In this document: positions 15,429 through 22,660 of the stretch, one piece after another | Layout of the letters: the number at the start of each line of letters is the position of its first letter | Position numbering within the stretch: the stretch's first letter is position 1 | IMG/VR virus record: IMGVR_UViG_3300032286_001670 | Span: 1 to 22,660 of that record | Length of the DNA: 22,660 nt | Reading direction: 5' to 3' (one strand) | Source: a virus | The notes under the pieces: generated by a model | Told to the model about the DNA's origin: nothing | Seen by the model: the letters and a program-made list of their open reading frames with translations, nothing else | The model's database searches: none | Position numbers and translations under genes: made by a program

Positions 15429-15791
15429 ATGGCTGTCCTCAACATCCCCTGCACCCCGGGCGGGCAGAGCACGTGGACGCAGACCACGGCCCTCGACGGG
15501 CGCGAATACCAGATCACCTTCCGGTGGTCGCAGCGCAGCGGCCGGTGGTCCCTCGACCTCGCCGACCAGGTCGGCGCGGCCATCGTCACCGGGCGGGTGC
15601 TCGCGCCCTCCCTGCGGCTCCTGCGCGGCGTGCGGGACTCGCGGTGCCCAGAGGGAGACATCGTGCTCGTGGACCAGCGCAGCGTGCGCGAGGGCCTCGA
15701 CGATCCGACCTTCACCAGCCTCGGCGACCGGCACGTGCTGCTCTACCTCGATGGCGCCGACCTCGACGCCGTGCGCGAGGTCATCCCGTGA
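15429..15791 (+). CDS. Baseplate plug protein (Pam3 gp18-like)
   Basis: 120 residues from ATG 15429, with GGAGG about eight bases upstream. The sequence YQITFRWSQRSGRWSLDLAD followed by a strand and a late LGDRHVLLYLDG matches the small baseplate plug family described from cyanophage Pam3: a compact beta-domain with W-x-x-R-S-G-R-W near the N-terminus and a LG-x-R-x-x-L-x-Y motif near the end. The plug closes the tube inside the baseplate before ejection. The stop overlaps the GTG of the hub gene by four bases. Naming is by recalled pattern. Confidence 0.78.
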   Translation: MAVLNIPCTPGGQSTWTQTTALDGREYQITFRWSQRSGRWSLDLADQVGAAIVTGRVLAPSLRLLRGVRDSRCPEGDIVLVDQRSVREGLDDPTFTSLGDRHVLLYLDGADLDAVREVIP

Positions 15792-16681
15792 CGCAGCGCC
15801 TGTTCATGCGCTCGTGGCGGGTGCAGGTCGGTCCGTTCGCGACCACCGACCTCGATTGCAGCTTCAAGATCGAGCGGACCACCGCCGCGCGCCCGGGGAC
15901 GTGCGAGCTGGTGCTCTACAACCTCTCCCCCGAGCACCGGGCACAGATCCTCGCGCTCCCCCGGCGCAGGTCGTTCGGCAGCGCAGCGGGCGCTGCGAAC
16001 CCGCAGACCGTCGTGGAGGTGTCCGCGGGGTACGTCGAGGCCTCCCGCCCGGTGATCTTCCGCGGCAACCTCCGGCGCGCGGTCGAGAAGCGCGAGCACC
16101 CCGAGTGGACGCTGGAGATCGGCGCGGGGGATGGGGAGTTCGCGTTACGGCGCGCGCGGGGTGCGAACGCCTTCTCGTCGGACACCTCCCTGCGCGACGT
16201 GATCCGGGGCATCGCGGAGCAGATGGAGGTCGACCCGGGCAACGTGGACGACGTCAGCGAGCTCGCGGCCATCGGGCGCGTCGGCGCGCTGTTCCCCGAG
16301 GGGCACGTACTCCACGGTCCCGCCGCGGAGCAGCTCACGGCGCTGTGTCGCAGCGCGGGCCTGGAGTGGTCGGTCCAGTCGGGCGTGCTCCAGCTCCTGC
16401 CCCGGGGCCGCGCGCTCCAGCGGTCGGCGGTGGTGCTCAGCTCAGACACGGGCCTCGTGGGCAGCCCCGAGAAGAACGGGCGACACCGCGCGAAGGCGAA
16501 GGCGCTGCTCATCCCCGGCCTCGCCCCCGGCGGCCTCGTGCAACTGCAGAGCACGGTGCTCAGCGGAACCTACCGCATCGGCCACATGGCCCTCGCGGGC
16601 GACACTCGCGGGGCAGAGTGGGGCGCAGAGCTCGACCTCACCAGCCTCGCCTTCTACGAGAGCCGGAGGCTGTTTCGATGA
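15788..16681 (+). CDS. Baseplate hub protein
   Basis: 297 residues from GTG 15788, four bases of overlap with the plug gene; the longer open frame upstream is a shadow. The opening strands (RSWRVQVGPFATTDLDCSFK, then IERTTAARPGTCELVLYNLS) fit the first barrel of phage hub proteins: a phi-x-F-x-I-x-R-T strand followed by C-x-(L/I)-x-(L/I)-YNLS. The middle (SDTSLRDVIRGIAEQMEVDP) and later LTALCRSAGLEWSVQSGVLQ correspond to the second barrel and its helix, as in gpD/gp27-type hubs. It connects tube, plug and spike at the centre of the baseplate. No lysozyme domain is fused to it. The following spike gene begins in an ATGA overlap. Confidence 0.8.
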   Translation: MTQRLFMRSWRVQVGPFATTDLDCSFKIERTTAARPGTCELVLYNLSPEHRAQILALPRRRSFGSAAGAANPQTVVEVSAGYVEASRPVIFRGNLRRAVEKREHPEWTLEIGAGDGEFALRRARGANAFSSDTSLRDVIRGIAEQMEVDPGNVDDVSELAAIGRVGALFPEGHVLHGPAAEQLTALCRSAGLEWSVQSGVLQLLPRGRALQRSAVVLSSDTGLVGSPEKNGRHRAKAKALLIPGLAPGGLVQLQSTVLSGTYRIGHMALAGDTRGAEWGAELDLTSLAFYESRRLFR

Positions 16682-17445
16682 CATGGGACCGAACGATTGA
16701 GCCGTCGCAAGAAGACCTGATCCGCGCGCACATTGAGCACGCACTCCACCAGGTGCACACCGCGATGCCCTGCCGCGTGCAGAGCTACGACCCGGCGCTT
16801 CAGGTGGTCGACCTCGTGCCGCTGGTGCGGTGCGCGGTGCACGACCCCGATGGCGGCATCACGCACGAGGATTACCCCGTGCTGCCCTGCGTGCCGGTGG
16901 TTTTCCCGCGGACCGCGGACCACTTCATCGCCTTCGCGATCCAGCCCGGGGACATGGGCGTCGCGCTGTTCTGCGAAGACGCCATCGGGCACTGGCGTGC
17001 CGGAGGGGGCGACGTCACCGACCCGGGCTTTCTCGGGCGGCACCACCTCGGCGCGGGCGTGTTCATCCCGGGGCTGTTCGACCGCAGCCGCAAGCTCACC
17101 AACGCGCCCGTGTTCGCGAACACGCCCGGGTCGCCGCGCCTCGTGATCGGCAGCGACGACACCGCCGGGACGAGGGTGACCTTCAACAACAACGGGTCGC
17201 TCAAGATCACCCAGGGCAGCACCGTGGTGTTCCAACTCGACGCCGACGGGACCACGCACGTCGGCGGCGCTGCCGCGTCGCAGTTCGTAGCCCTCGCGAA
17301 CCTCGTGGACTCGCGGCTCTCGACGATCCGCACGTGGCTCAACACGCACACGCACCCGACCGCAGCGACGGGCCCCGTCAGCGCGCCCTCCACGCCCCTC
17401 GGCGCCCTCGACAGCGTGGCCGCGACGAAGGCCAAGGCTACCTGA
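16678..17445 (+). CDS. Baseplate spike / assembly protein (gp138- or gpV-like)
   Basis: 255 residues from ATG 16678, overlapping the hub stop by four bases. The N-terminal region (HTAMPCRVQSYDPALQVVDL, then VPLVRCAV) and YPVLPCVPVVFPRTADHFIA, GDMGVALFCED form the OB-fold type domain found in spike proteins such as gp138 and gpV. Residues about 155-205 (RVTFNNNGSLKITQGSTVVF, QLDADGTTHVGG) suggest a trimeric beta-helix shaft, and HTHTHPT near the C-terminus offers histidines that may bind metal at the tip region. It pierces the outer membrane when the sheath contracts. Its last seven bases overlap the end of the convergent lipoprotein gene. Trimer and metal binding are inferred from family knowledge. 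Confidence 0.8.
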   Translation: MTWDRTIEPSQEDLIRAHIEHALHQVHTAMPCRVQSYDPALQVVDLVPLVRCAVHDPDGGITHEDYPVLPCVPVVFPRTADHFIAFAIQPGDMGVALFCEDAIGHWRAGGGDVTDPGFLGRHHLGAGVFIPGLFDRSRKLTNAPVFANTPGSPRLVIGSDDTAGTRVTFNNNGSLKITQGSTVVFQLDADGTTHVGGAAASQFVALANLVDSRLSTIRTWLNTHTHPTAATGPVSAPSTPLGALDSVAATKAKAT

Positions 17446-18355
17446 CCTCGCAGCCCAGCAACCACACGTCGCCGCGCTCGGGGCTCACCGTGCGACCTGG
17501 CACCCCGGTCACCCCGCCCACGCTGGGTGTCGGCGGCGCCGAGAAGCTCACCCGGAACGACTGCCGCCCGCCGACCTCGGTGCCGGCCACCACCTCGATG
17601 TTGCGGCCCTGGGTGGCACCGCCCCCGACGACGGCCACGCTCGCCCCCGCGTTGCTGCGGTAGTCCGGGACCAGGCCGGTGATCTGCGACCCGGCGCGGA
17701 GGTTGAAGTTCAGCCGCGAGCCCGTGCGGGTGCATGTGGCCCCCGTGACCGCGGTGATGGGCTCGGCGCCGCAGGGCCCGCCATCCTGCCCCGTGCACGT
17801 CTCGAAGAACAACACCCGCACCTCGAGGGCCCCCGGCGGCGGGTCGAGCGGGTAGACCTGCGACCCGGCGTCGACCGGCGGCGCGTCCACCACGTCGGGG
17901 ACTGCGACGGCAACGTCGGGCGCCTCCCCGGCATCTGGCGGTGCGCCCGCATCGAGCGAAGGGCACCGGCAGGCGCTCCACCCGTCGGCGGCGCACCGCC
18001 GCTCGCCCAGGGTGCCAGGGCACGCGCACGGCTCGCTTTCGCCAACGGTGCACCCCGCGTCGACGACGTCGCGCACCATGAGCACGTCGGGAGCGTCGCG
18101 CGGGGCGGGTCGATCGGCCGTCACCGCGGCGTCGGCCATCGGGCAGGTGCACGGTCCAAGCGACCGCCCGTCCGCGGCGCAGACCTGGGCACCAGGCGCC
18201 CCGCCCACGCACGCACACGCCACCTGTGCGCCGGGGATGCATAGGGATGCCCCGTCCGGCCCCGCGGCGGCGTCTTCCGGCGGGGTGGACGGGCCGGTGT
18301 ACCGCGCGGAGCAGCCGAGGGCGAGGAGGGCCAGAACGGGCAACCAGGGGCGCAT
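17438..18355 (-). CDS. Cysteine-rich lipoprotein, probable phage cargo gene
   Basis: The only convincing minus-strand gene. The start is set by the ATG at 18355 because the protein then opens with a classic signal peptide MRPWLPVLALLALGC, lipobox L-A-L-G-C with Cys15 as the lipidation site; the longer open frame upstream is discarded. It has 305 residues. Two repeats follow, at about 39-71 and 102-131, with the pattern C-x7-C-x-C-x(8-9)-C-x(7-9)-C-x-C, separated and followed by Asp/Ala/Pro-rich linkers. The C-terminal domain (about 172-305) looks beta-rich with further cysteines and is unknown to me. Similar repeat-plus-linker lipoproteins are common in Myxococcota. It is inverted between spike and wedge genes, so it is likely transcribed separately, for instance from a prophage. 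A role in surface exclusion or host surface change is speculation. Confidence 0.78.
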   Translation of the reverse strand: MRPWLPVLALLALGCSARYTGPSTPPEDAAAGPDGASLCIPGAQVACACVGGAPGAQVCAADGRSLGPCTCPMADAAVTADRPAPRDAPDVLMVRDVVDAGCTVGESEPCACPGTLGERRCAADGWSACRCPSLDAGAPPDAGEAPDVAVAVPDVVDAPPVDAGSQVYPLDPPPGALEVRVLFFETCTGQDGGPCGAEPITAVTGATCTRTGSRLNFNLRAGSQITGLVPDYRSNAGASVAVVGGGATQGRNIEVVAGTEVGGRQSFRVSFSAPPTPSVGGVTGVPGRTVSPERGDVWLLGCEVR

Positions 18356-18385
18356 GCGGTGACCATACGTCGGCCGCGGTCGCCT

Positions 18386-18431
18386 CGTCCCGGTCAGTGT
18401 CGCAGCCTGGGCTAGCCCCTCGCACGGATCG
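18386..18431 (+). promoter_or_regulatory. Candidate phage promoter element, copy 2
   Basis: CGTCCCGGTCA at 18386-18396, 13 bases, GGCTAGC at 18410-18416, then CGGATCG at 18425-18431. It lies in the 94-base divergent gap between the lipoprotein and the wedge gene, 40 bases before the wedge GTG measured from GGCTAGC (39 in copy 1). It would restart transcription downstream of the inverted lipoprotein gene. The remaining gap bases hold nothing else that I recognise; a promoter for the lipoprotein must also lie here but is not visible. Confidence 0.55.
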
Positions 18432-18449
18432 GCACGCACGCTGGGCCGC

Positions 18450-18833
18450 GTGCGTGACCTTGCCCTCGACCCATCAACCGGCGATCTGAAGCTCACCCGC
18501 GGGTCGGACGGCCTGCGGCGTGCGGAGCTCACCTCGGGCGCCGACGCCGTGCGGCAGAAGCTGCACTTGCGCCTCGGGCTCGTGGCCGGGGAGTACCCCT
18601 TTGACCTCGGGGTGGGCATCCCCTTGTTCACCCAGGTGCTCGGGAAGGCCAGTGGGTTCGCCGTGGCCGAGGGCGTCTACCGGCGCGCAGTGTCGACCTG
18701 CCCCGGCGTGCGCAGCGTCGAGTCGTTCCGCTTCTCGGTGAGCGCCGCCCGCCGTGCCTCGGTGAGCTTCACCGTCACGCCCGTTGAGGGCGCGGCCATC
18801 ACCGTCACCGACTTCGCCGCGGGGGCCGCGTGA
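18450..18833 (+). CDS. Baseplate wedge protein, gp25/W-like
   Basis: 127 residues from GTG 18450, placed just after the second promoter-like element. The sequence contains ELTSGADAVRQKLHLRLGLV followed by AGEYPFDLGVGIPLFTQVLG, the T4 gp25 / P2 W pattern: a helix, then a G-E-(Y/W)-x-x-D-x-x-x-G-(I/V)-P segment. The C-terminal strands (CPGVRSVESFRFSVSA, RRASVSFTVTPVEG) complete the small domain. The wedge protein contacts the sheath and triggers contraction. The next gene begins in a four-base GTGA overlap. The Shine-Dalgarno is weak, as for the other gene behind the same element. Confidence 0.85.
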   Translation: MRDLALDPSTGDLKLTRGSDGLRRAELTSGADAVRQKLHLRLGLVAGEYPFDLGVGIPLFTQVLGKASGFAVAEGVYRRAVSTCPGVRSVESFRFSVSAARRASVSFTVTPVEGAAITVTDFAAGAA

Positions 18834-20005
18834 CCGCGGGGCTCACCGCCACCGGCTGGGTGCCGAAGACCGCGACGGAGGTGCTCGCGGAGCTGGAGAC
18901 CGACGTGCGCGCGGAGCTCGGCTCCGACGTGGACGTGTCCGCGGAGAGCGTCTTCGGCCCGGTGCTCGCGGCGTGCGCCACGAAGCTCGGGCAGCTCTGG
19001 GAGCTCGTGGGCGCGGTCTACGCAGCGCGCACGCCTGGCGGGGCCGCGGGAGAGGCTCTCGCGGCAGCGGCCGGGATCTTCCCTGCGCTCGAGCGGCGCG
19101 CGGCCACGAAGGGCACCGTCACCCTGAGCGTCACGCTCAACAACGGCGTGACCATCCCCTCGGGCTCGCGCGCCTCGGTGACCGGGGAGCCCGCGAACGC
19201 CTGGGTGACCACCGCCTCGGTGACCAACAGCACCGGCAGCGCCACCACGCTCACCGTCGCCGCGGAGGCCCTCGACACGGGGCGCACCCCGGCGCCGGCC
19301 GGGACCATCGCGGTGATCGCCACGCCGGTCAGCGGGTGGACCGCGGTGACGAACCTCGCCGACGCGACCGCGGGCCTGCCCGTCGAGACCGACGCGGCCT
19401 TTCGGCTGCGGCGTGAGCAGAGCGCACAGCGCGCGGCGTCGTCGCCCCTCGACGCCATCGTGGCGCAGGTGCTGGAGGTCCCGAACGTCACCCAGGTGAC
19501 CGGCTGGGAGAACACCTCGCTGCTGTCGGATGCCATCGGGCGACCGGGCAAGAGCGTGGAGGCCATGGTCCTCGGGGGCACCGACGCCGCCGTGGGCCGC
19601 GCAGTCTTCGCGGCGAAGGCGGGGGGCATCGAGACGGTGGGCAGCACCACGGTGACCTTCACCGATGCGAACGGCCGCACGCGCTCGGTGAAGTTCAGCC
19701 GCCCCACGTCGCTGACGATGTACGCCACGATCCGCGTCGAGGTCGACCCCGACACCTACGCGGGCGACGCCGCGGTCAAGGCCGCGTTCCTCGAGGTGAG
19801 CGACGAGTTCCGCGCCGGGTCTCCCGCGCGCATCTCCGACCTGCTCACCGCCGTGTGCGCGGTCGCGGGCGTGACCGACGCCTACGTGTTTATCGGCACC
19901 GTCGCCACCGAGGCGCTCCAGCAGCGCACCAACTACGTGCCGGGCGAGCGCGAGCGGTGCGTCTTCGCTGACGGCCGGATCACCGTCACCCGGGGGCTGT
20001 CGTGA
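18830..20005 (+). CDS. Baseplate J-like wedge protein
   Basis: 391 residues from GTG 18830, overlapping the gp25-like gene. Typical J features in order: an N-terminal VLAELETDVRAELGSDVDVS with LWELVGAVYAARTPGGAAGE, the GTVTLSVTLNNGVTIPSGSR strand region, ATAGLPVETDAAFRLRREQS with the D-x-x-(F/L)-R-x-R motif, and SSPLDAIVAQVLEVPNVTQV with a later LGGTDAAVGRAVFAAKAGGI. The protein forms the ring of wedge units around the hub, like P2 J or T4 gp6. Its neighbours (gp25-like before, tail-protein-I-like after) are the standard W-J-I order. The next gene overlaps by four bases. Confidence 0.88.
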   Translation: MTAGLTATGWVPKTATEVLAELETDVRAELGSDVDVSAESVFGPVLAACATKLGQLWELVGAVYAARTPGGAAGEALAAAAGIFPALERRAATKGTVTLSVTLNNGVTIPSGSRASVTGEPANAWVTTASVTNSTGSATTLTVAAEALDTGRTPAPAGTIAVIATPVSGWTAVTNLADATAGLPVETDAAFRLRREQSAQRAASSPLDAIVAQVLEVPNVTQVTGWENTSLLSDAIGRPGKSVEAMVLGGTDAAVGRAVFAAKAGGIETVGSTTVTFTDANGRTRSVKFSRPTSLTMYATIRVEVDPDTYAGDAAVKAAFLEVSDEFRAGSPARISDLLTAVCAVAGVTDAYVFIGTVATEALQQRTNYVPGERERCVFADGRITVTRGLS

Positions 20006-20640
20006 CCGAGGCCAACGCCGTCACCGACGTCGCGCTGATCTCCGACCACGAGGGAGAGGGCGTCGCGCTGCTCCCTGGGCAGCTTCGCAAGGCCAACGTC
20101 GAGGGGCTCACGCGCGGGCTCATGGCCTCGGTGCAGCGGCTGGAGACGGCGACGCACCCGCTGGTGGTCCTCGGCATCGACGAGAGCTCGGGGCACGCGC
20201 TCACCCAGCTCGGGGAGCTGATGGGCCTGCGCCGCCTCGACGCGACCACGATCACCGACGCGCGCTACCGGGTCGCGCTGCACGCGTGGGCGCGCACGAT
20301 GCGCTCCAACGGCACCGTGCCCGACGTCGACGCGGTCATGGCGATCCTCACCGGGGAGGAGCTCAACTCGGGCGCGTGGGCGGTCACCGAGGTGTTCCCC
20401 GCGGCGATGCTCGCGGAGCCCACGGACGCCCTGCTCACCGATGACGGGTACGTGGGCGCCATCGCGCGTCGACTGCGCGCCGGGGGCGTGGAGCTGCAGG
20501 TGATCTGCCCCCCCGCAGGCAACGCGTTCCGGTTCGCCGCGGGCTCCGAGGCGTTGGAGGCCGGGACCAACACCGGCTTCGCAGATCTCTCCGGCTCAAC
20601 GCCGGTCGACGGCGGCGAGCTCGCCGGGGTGGTGCACTGA
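20002..20640 (+). CDS. Baseplate/tail protein I-like (DUF2612-type)
   Basis: 212 residues from GTG 20002, with a four-base overlap. The helix LTQLGELMGLRRLDATTITD followed by ARYRVALHAWARTMRSNGTV fits the DUF2612 / tail protein I pattern: G-E-x-x-G-x-x-R and then a Y/R-x-x-(V/L)-x-x-x-(A/I) helix leading to S-N-G-T. The C-terminal part (ELQVICPPAGNAFRFAAGSE) is strand-rich. In P2-like baseplates the I protein links the J ring to the tail fibres, which agrees with the fibre gene that follows in a one-base overlap. Assignment is by position plus this motif. Confidence 0.75.
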   Translation: MTEANAVTDVALISDHEGEGVALLPGQLRKANVEGLTRGLMASVQRLETATHPLVVLGIDESSGHALTQLGELMGLRRLDATTITDARYRVALHAWARTMRSNGTVPDVDAVMAILTGEELNSGAWAVTEVFPAAMLAEPTDALLTDDGYVGAIARRLRAGGVELQVICPPAGNAFRFAAGSEALEAGTNTGFADLSGSTPVDGGELAGVVH

Positions 20641-22535
20641 TGGCGTCGAGACCGACACGCATGCCGCGCTTCGCATGGAGCGCGAGCGCTGGCCTGGTGG
20701 AGCCGATTAGCTCCATCGCCGACGATGGATTCCCCGCGCGGTACGAGGCGCCGGCGCAGTGGTTCAACTACCTGTTCCACTACTCCCTCGCCTGGAGCGA
20801 CTTCCTGCGCGGCCCCGGGTGGGGCGCATGGACGCGCGCGGCGCATGGCGGCAGCGCGGCGACCTTCACCAGCATCACCGGCCTCGCTGTCGACGCTGAC
20901 GACACCCGGGCGCGGGCACAGCGCTACCGCTACGCGATCACCGGCGCGGCCTCGGGGCCTGCGGCGAAGATCGCCGTCTCGCGCAACGGGCTGACGTGGC
21001 AAGACCGCGCGGTCCCGACCGGCGTGGGCACCGTCGACGGCATCGCACAGGTCGGCGTCTACTGGGTGGTCTGGTGCGACGGGGGGACCACGCAGACCGC
21101 GTACCGGACGCCGGTGCACGACGGCTCCAGCTCCAGCGGCATCGGCACCAGCGATGCCACGTACTGGACCCTGGTGTCCGCGCTCGGGGGACTGCCCATT
21201 CGCGGCATCGTCAAGGGCGGCTCGAACATCTACGCGCTGCAGCGCGGGAGCGCCGGGCAGTACAACGTCGTGGGTTCTTCGGACGACGGCACCACCTGGC
21301 CCTACTCCGCGGGCACTGCGTGGGTCAGCGGTGGCGCGCGGGCGACCTCCATCGCCTACGACGACTCGCGCTCACGGCACATCGTCTCGTCGAGCATCGG
21401 GCAGGTCGCCGCGCTCCCGCCGCTGTCGACGTTCCCCACGGGCGGCGGCGCGCTCGGCACGATGTCGGGCATCCCCAGCGATGCGCGGGTCCAGCTCGTG
21501 GTGGGCGGACCCTCGGACGCGCGGACGCTCCTCGCGTGGGCGAGCTACCGCGAGGACGGCACCACCGCGCTCGCGGCCACGCTGCTCTGGCGCTCCACCG
21601 ACGGCGGCGCGACGTGGAGCGCCATCACCGTGCCCACCGGGTGGGGCGCGACCATCACGGACCTCGCGCACGTCGACGGCTCATGGATCGCCACGCAGAG
21701 CGCCGCCCCGTACCTCTGGCGCTCTGACGACGACGGACAGAACTGGGAGCGCCTTCCGCTGCCGGTCACAGACACCCTCGCTGACTGGCCGTTGCAGCGC
21801 GCGGTCTACGCCGACGGGCAGATCGTCGCGACGGGGCTGACGTGGACGGTCTACTCGACGCGCGCCTCGGCGACCTCGCCGGGCACGTGGACCTCGCGCG
21901 AGCCGGTCTACCTCGCTGACGCGGGGAGCCTCCGCGGGCGCACCATCGCCACGACCGCGCCGACCAACGGGCAGACGCTGGTGTGGAACAGCTCCACGTC
22001 GCAGTGGGTGCCCACCGCCGTGTCGAGCTCCCCGACGACCACGCGCGGCGACCTCATCGTGCGCGGTGCGAGCGCTGACCAGCGCCTGGCGCTCGGGACC
22101 GTGGGGCACTACCTGCGCGCGGACTCGCCCGACCCGGCGTGGTCGCCGCTGATGGCGTCGGACCTCGTCGGCTTTCGCCAGCTCATCCCGCTCGCGCCCT
22201 ACGCCACCACTGTCTCGACGGCCGACGTCGCCATCGGCGGCGCGCGCTTCGACCCCGCGGACTACGCGATCACAGGCAAGACCACGGTGCTCACCCTCGA
22301 CGCGATCGGGCAGGTGGTGAACAGCGTCACGGGCACGCTGACGATGCACAACCTCACCGACGCTGTCGACGTCGCGACGCTGTCGTGGACCGAGACCAGC
22401 GCGACCCGCAAGACCGCGTCCGTGACGCTGCCGGGCGCGGCGAAGGTCTACGAGTTGCGGCTGCGCAAGAGCGGCGGCGCGGTCTCTGATTACGCGGTGA
22501 TTCTAGCCGCCAACCTCCGCACCACCTGGAGCTGA
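20640..22535 (+). CDS. Tail fibre / receptor-binding protein with Asp-box propeller
   Basis: 631 residues from ATG 20640, which shares a base with the previous stop. The N-terminal segment with QWFNYLFHYSLAWSDFL (about 40-56) is like the baseplate-attachment part of other phage tail proteins. Four Asp-box-like motifs (S-x-D-x-G-x-x-W type) lie at about 114-120 (SRNGLTW), 213-220 (SSDDGTTW), 318-326 (RSTDGGATW) and 361-369 (RSDDDGQNW), pointing to a beta-propeller as in sialidases and BNR proteins. At about 469-487 is RGDLIVRGASADQRLALGT, a motif seen in other phage tail proteins, followed by a strand-rich C-terminal domain. It most likely recognises a surface glycan. No catalytic residues for a glycosidase can be assigned by eye. 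Confidence 0.78.
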   Translation: MASRPTRMPRFAWSASAGLVEPISSIADDGFPARYEAPAQWFNYLFHYSLAWSDFLRGPGWGAWTRAAHGGSAATFTSITGLAVDADDTRARAQRYRYAITGAASGPAAKIAVSRNGLTWQDRAVPTGVGTVDGIAQVGVYWVVWCDGGTTQTAYRTPVHDGSSSSGIGTSDATYWTLVSALGGLPIRGIVKGGSNIYALQRGSAGQYNVVGSSDDGTTWPYSAGTAWVSGGARATSIAYDDSRSRHIVSSSIGQVAALPPLSTFPTGGGALGTMSGIPSDARVQLVVGGPSDARTLLAWASYREDGTTALAATLLWRSTDGGATWSAITVPTGWGATITDLAHVDGSWIATQSAAPYLWRSDDDGQNWERLPLPVTDTLADWPLQRAVYADGQIVATGLTWTVYSTRASATSPGTWTSREPVYLADAGSLRGRTIATTAPTNGQTLVWNSSTSQWVPTAVSSSPTTTRGDLIVRGASADQRLALGTVGHYLRADSPDPAWSPLMASDLVGFRQLIPLAPYATTVSTADVAIGGARFDPADYAITGKTTVLTLDAIGQVVNSVTGTLTMHNLTDAVDVATLSWTETSATRKTASVTLPGAAKVYELRLRKSGGAVSDYAVILAANLRTTWS

Positions 22536-22537
22536 CA

Positions 22538-22660
22538 ATGGCCATTCAGAAGTATCGGGACATCGCCTGCTCCGACGGAGCCGCAGCCATCGCGGAGCTC
22601 GTCTTCAGGCTCACCGCCAACGGGTTCACCTACGTGGCGCACTCCACGGGCTCTGGCGGC
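22538..22660 (+). CDS. Start of an unidentified tail-region gene, cut by window edge
   Basis: ATG 22538 lies two bases after the fibre stop, with GGAG about eight bases upstream, and the frame stays open for 41 codons to the end of the window. The N-terminus reads AIQKYRDIACSDGAAAIAEL followed by a FRLTANGFTYVAHSTGSGG stretch. It resembles short accessory tail or fibre-assembly proteins by position only; I recognise no family. Confidence 0.6.
   Translation, partial: MAIQKYRDIACSDGAAAIAELVFRLTANGFTYVAHSTGSGG

Noticed and set aside
17490-17520. Third copy of the promoter element (CCCGGTCA near 17504)
   Set aside because: Only the short CCCGGTCA core matches; there is no GGCTAGC at the right distance and it lies within the lipoprotein coding sequence.
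17438-18631. Longer start for the lipoprotein gene up to 18631
   Set aside because: The extra 92 residues are Arg/Ser-rich, overlap the wedge gene and promoter element, and would bury the obvious signal peptide.
20698-20715. Perfect 6-base inverted repeat TGGAGC-N6-GCTCCA near the fibre start
   Set aside because: It lies inside coding sequence, has no following T-run, and could occur by chance; not reported as a terminator or operator.

Overview
The window is a high-GC stretch of tailed-phage or prophage DNA holding almost the entire virion-morphogenesis block of a contractile-tailed (myovirus-type) phage. Genes are packed head to tail on the + strand, many with 1-4 base stop/start overlaps (ATGA, GTGA, TGATG). 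The host is probably a Myxococcota (deltaproteobacterial) bacterium. This rests on the base composition and above all on the single minus-strand gene, a lipoprotein with two cysteine-rich repeats and Asp/Pro/Ala linkers in the style of myxobacterial surface lipoproteins. Host assignment is inference.

Layout. (1) 1-1022: tail end of an upstream region with a RusA-like resolvase fragment, a small zinc-binding-type protein and a small terminase subunit with a helix-turn-helix. (2) 1022-5539: DNA packaging and portal vertex, with large terminase, a DUF1073-type portal carrying an extra C-terminal domain, and a SPP1 gp7/Mu F-type minor head protein. (3) 5547-10354: a promoter-like element, then a DUF2213-type prohead protease fused to a scaffold-like tail, a cement/decoration protein, a DUF2184-type major capsid protein, a small coiled-coil protein and three connector/neck proteins. 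(4) 10351-14793: DUF3383-type tail sheath, DUF3277-type tail tube, a tail assembly chaperone with a likely -1 frameshift into a second ORF, and a short tape measure protein. (5) 14797-17445: Dit-like protein, Pam3 gp18-like baseplate plug, hub and spike. (6) 17438-18355, minus strand: the lipoprotein, a probable cargo ('moron') gene. (7) 18386-22660: a second copy of the promoter-like element, then gp25-like wedge, baseplate J-like, a DUF2612/tail protein I-like protein, a large tail fibre with Asp-box repeats, and the start of one more gene cut by the window edge.

The genes supply one assembly line. Terminase and portal fill a protease-matured, cement-decorated HK97-fold capsid. Neck proteins join it to a sheath/tube tail assembled on the tape measure, and the plug, hub, spike, wedges and fibre form the baseplate. 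No lysis, integration, replication or repressor genes lie in the window, so whether the element is lytic, temperate or a resident prophage cannot be decided here; an inverted cargo lipoprotein fits a temperate phage best.

The observations most worth a second look are: a bipartite element, CGTCCCGGTCA-N13-GGCTAGC, found before two genes at almost the same distance from the start codon; a canonical slippery heptamer C_CCT_TTG inside the tail chaperone gene with an open -1 frame beyond it; an ungapped 77-residue domain shared by the capsid cement protein and the tail sheath; and the inverted lipoprotein gene. I see no CRISPR array, tRNA, rRNA, insertion sequence or convincing intrinsic terminator.
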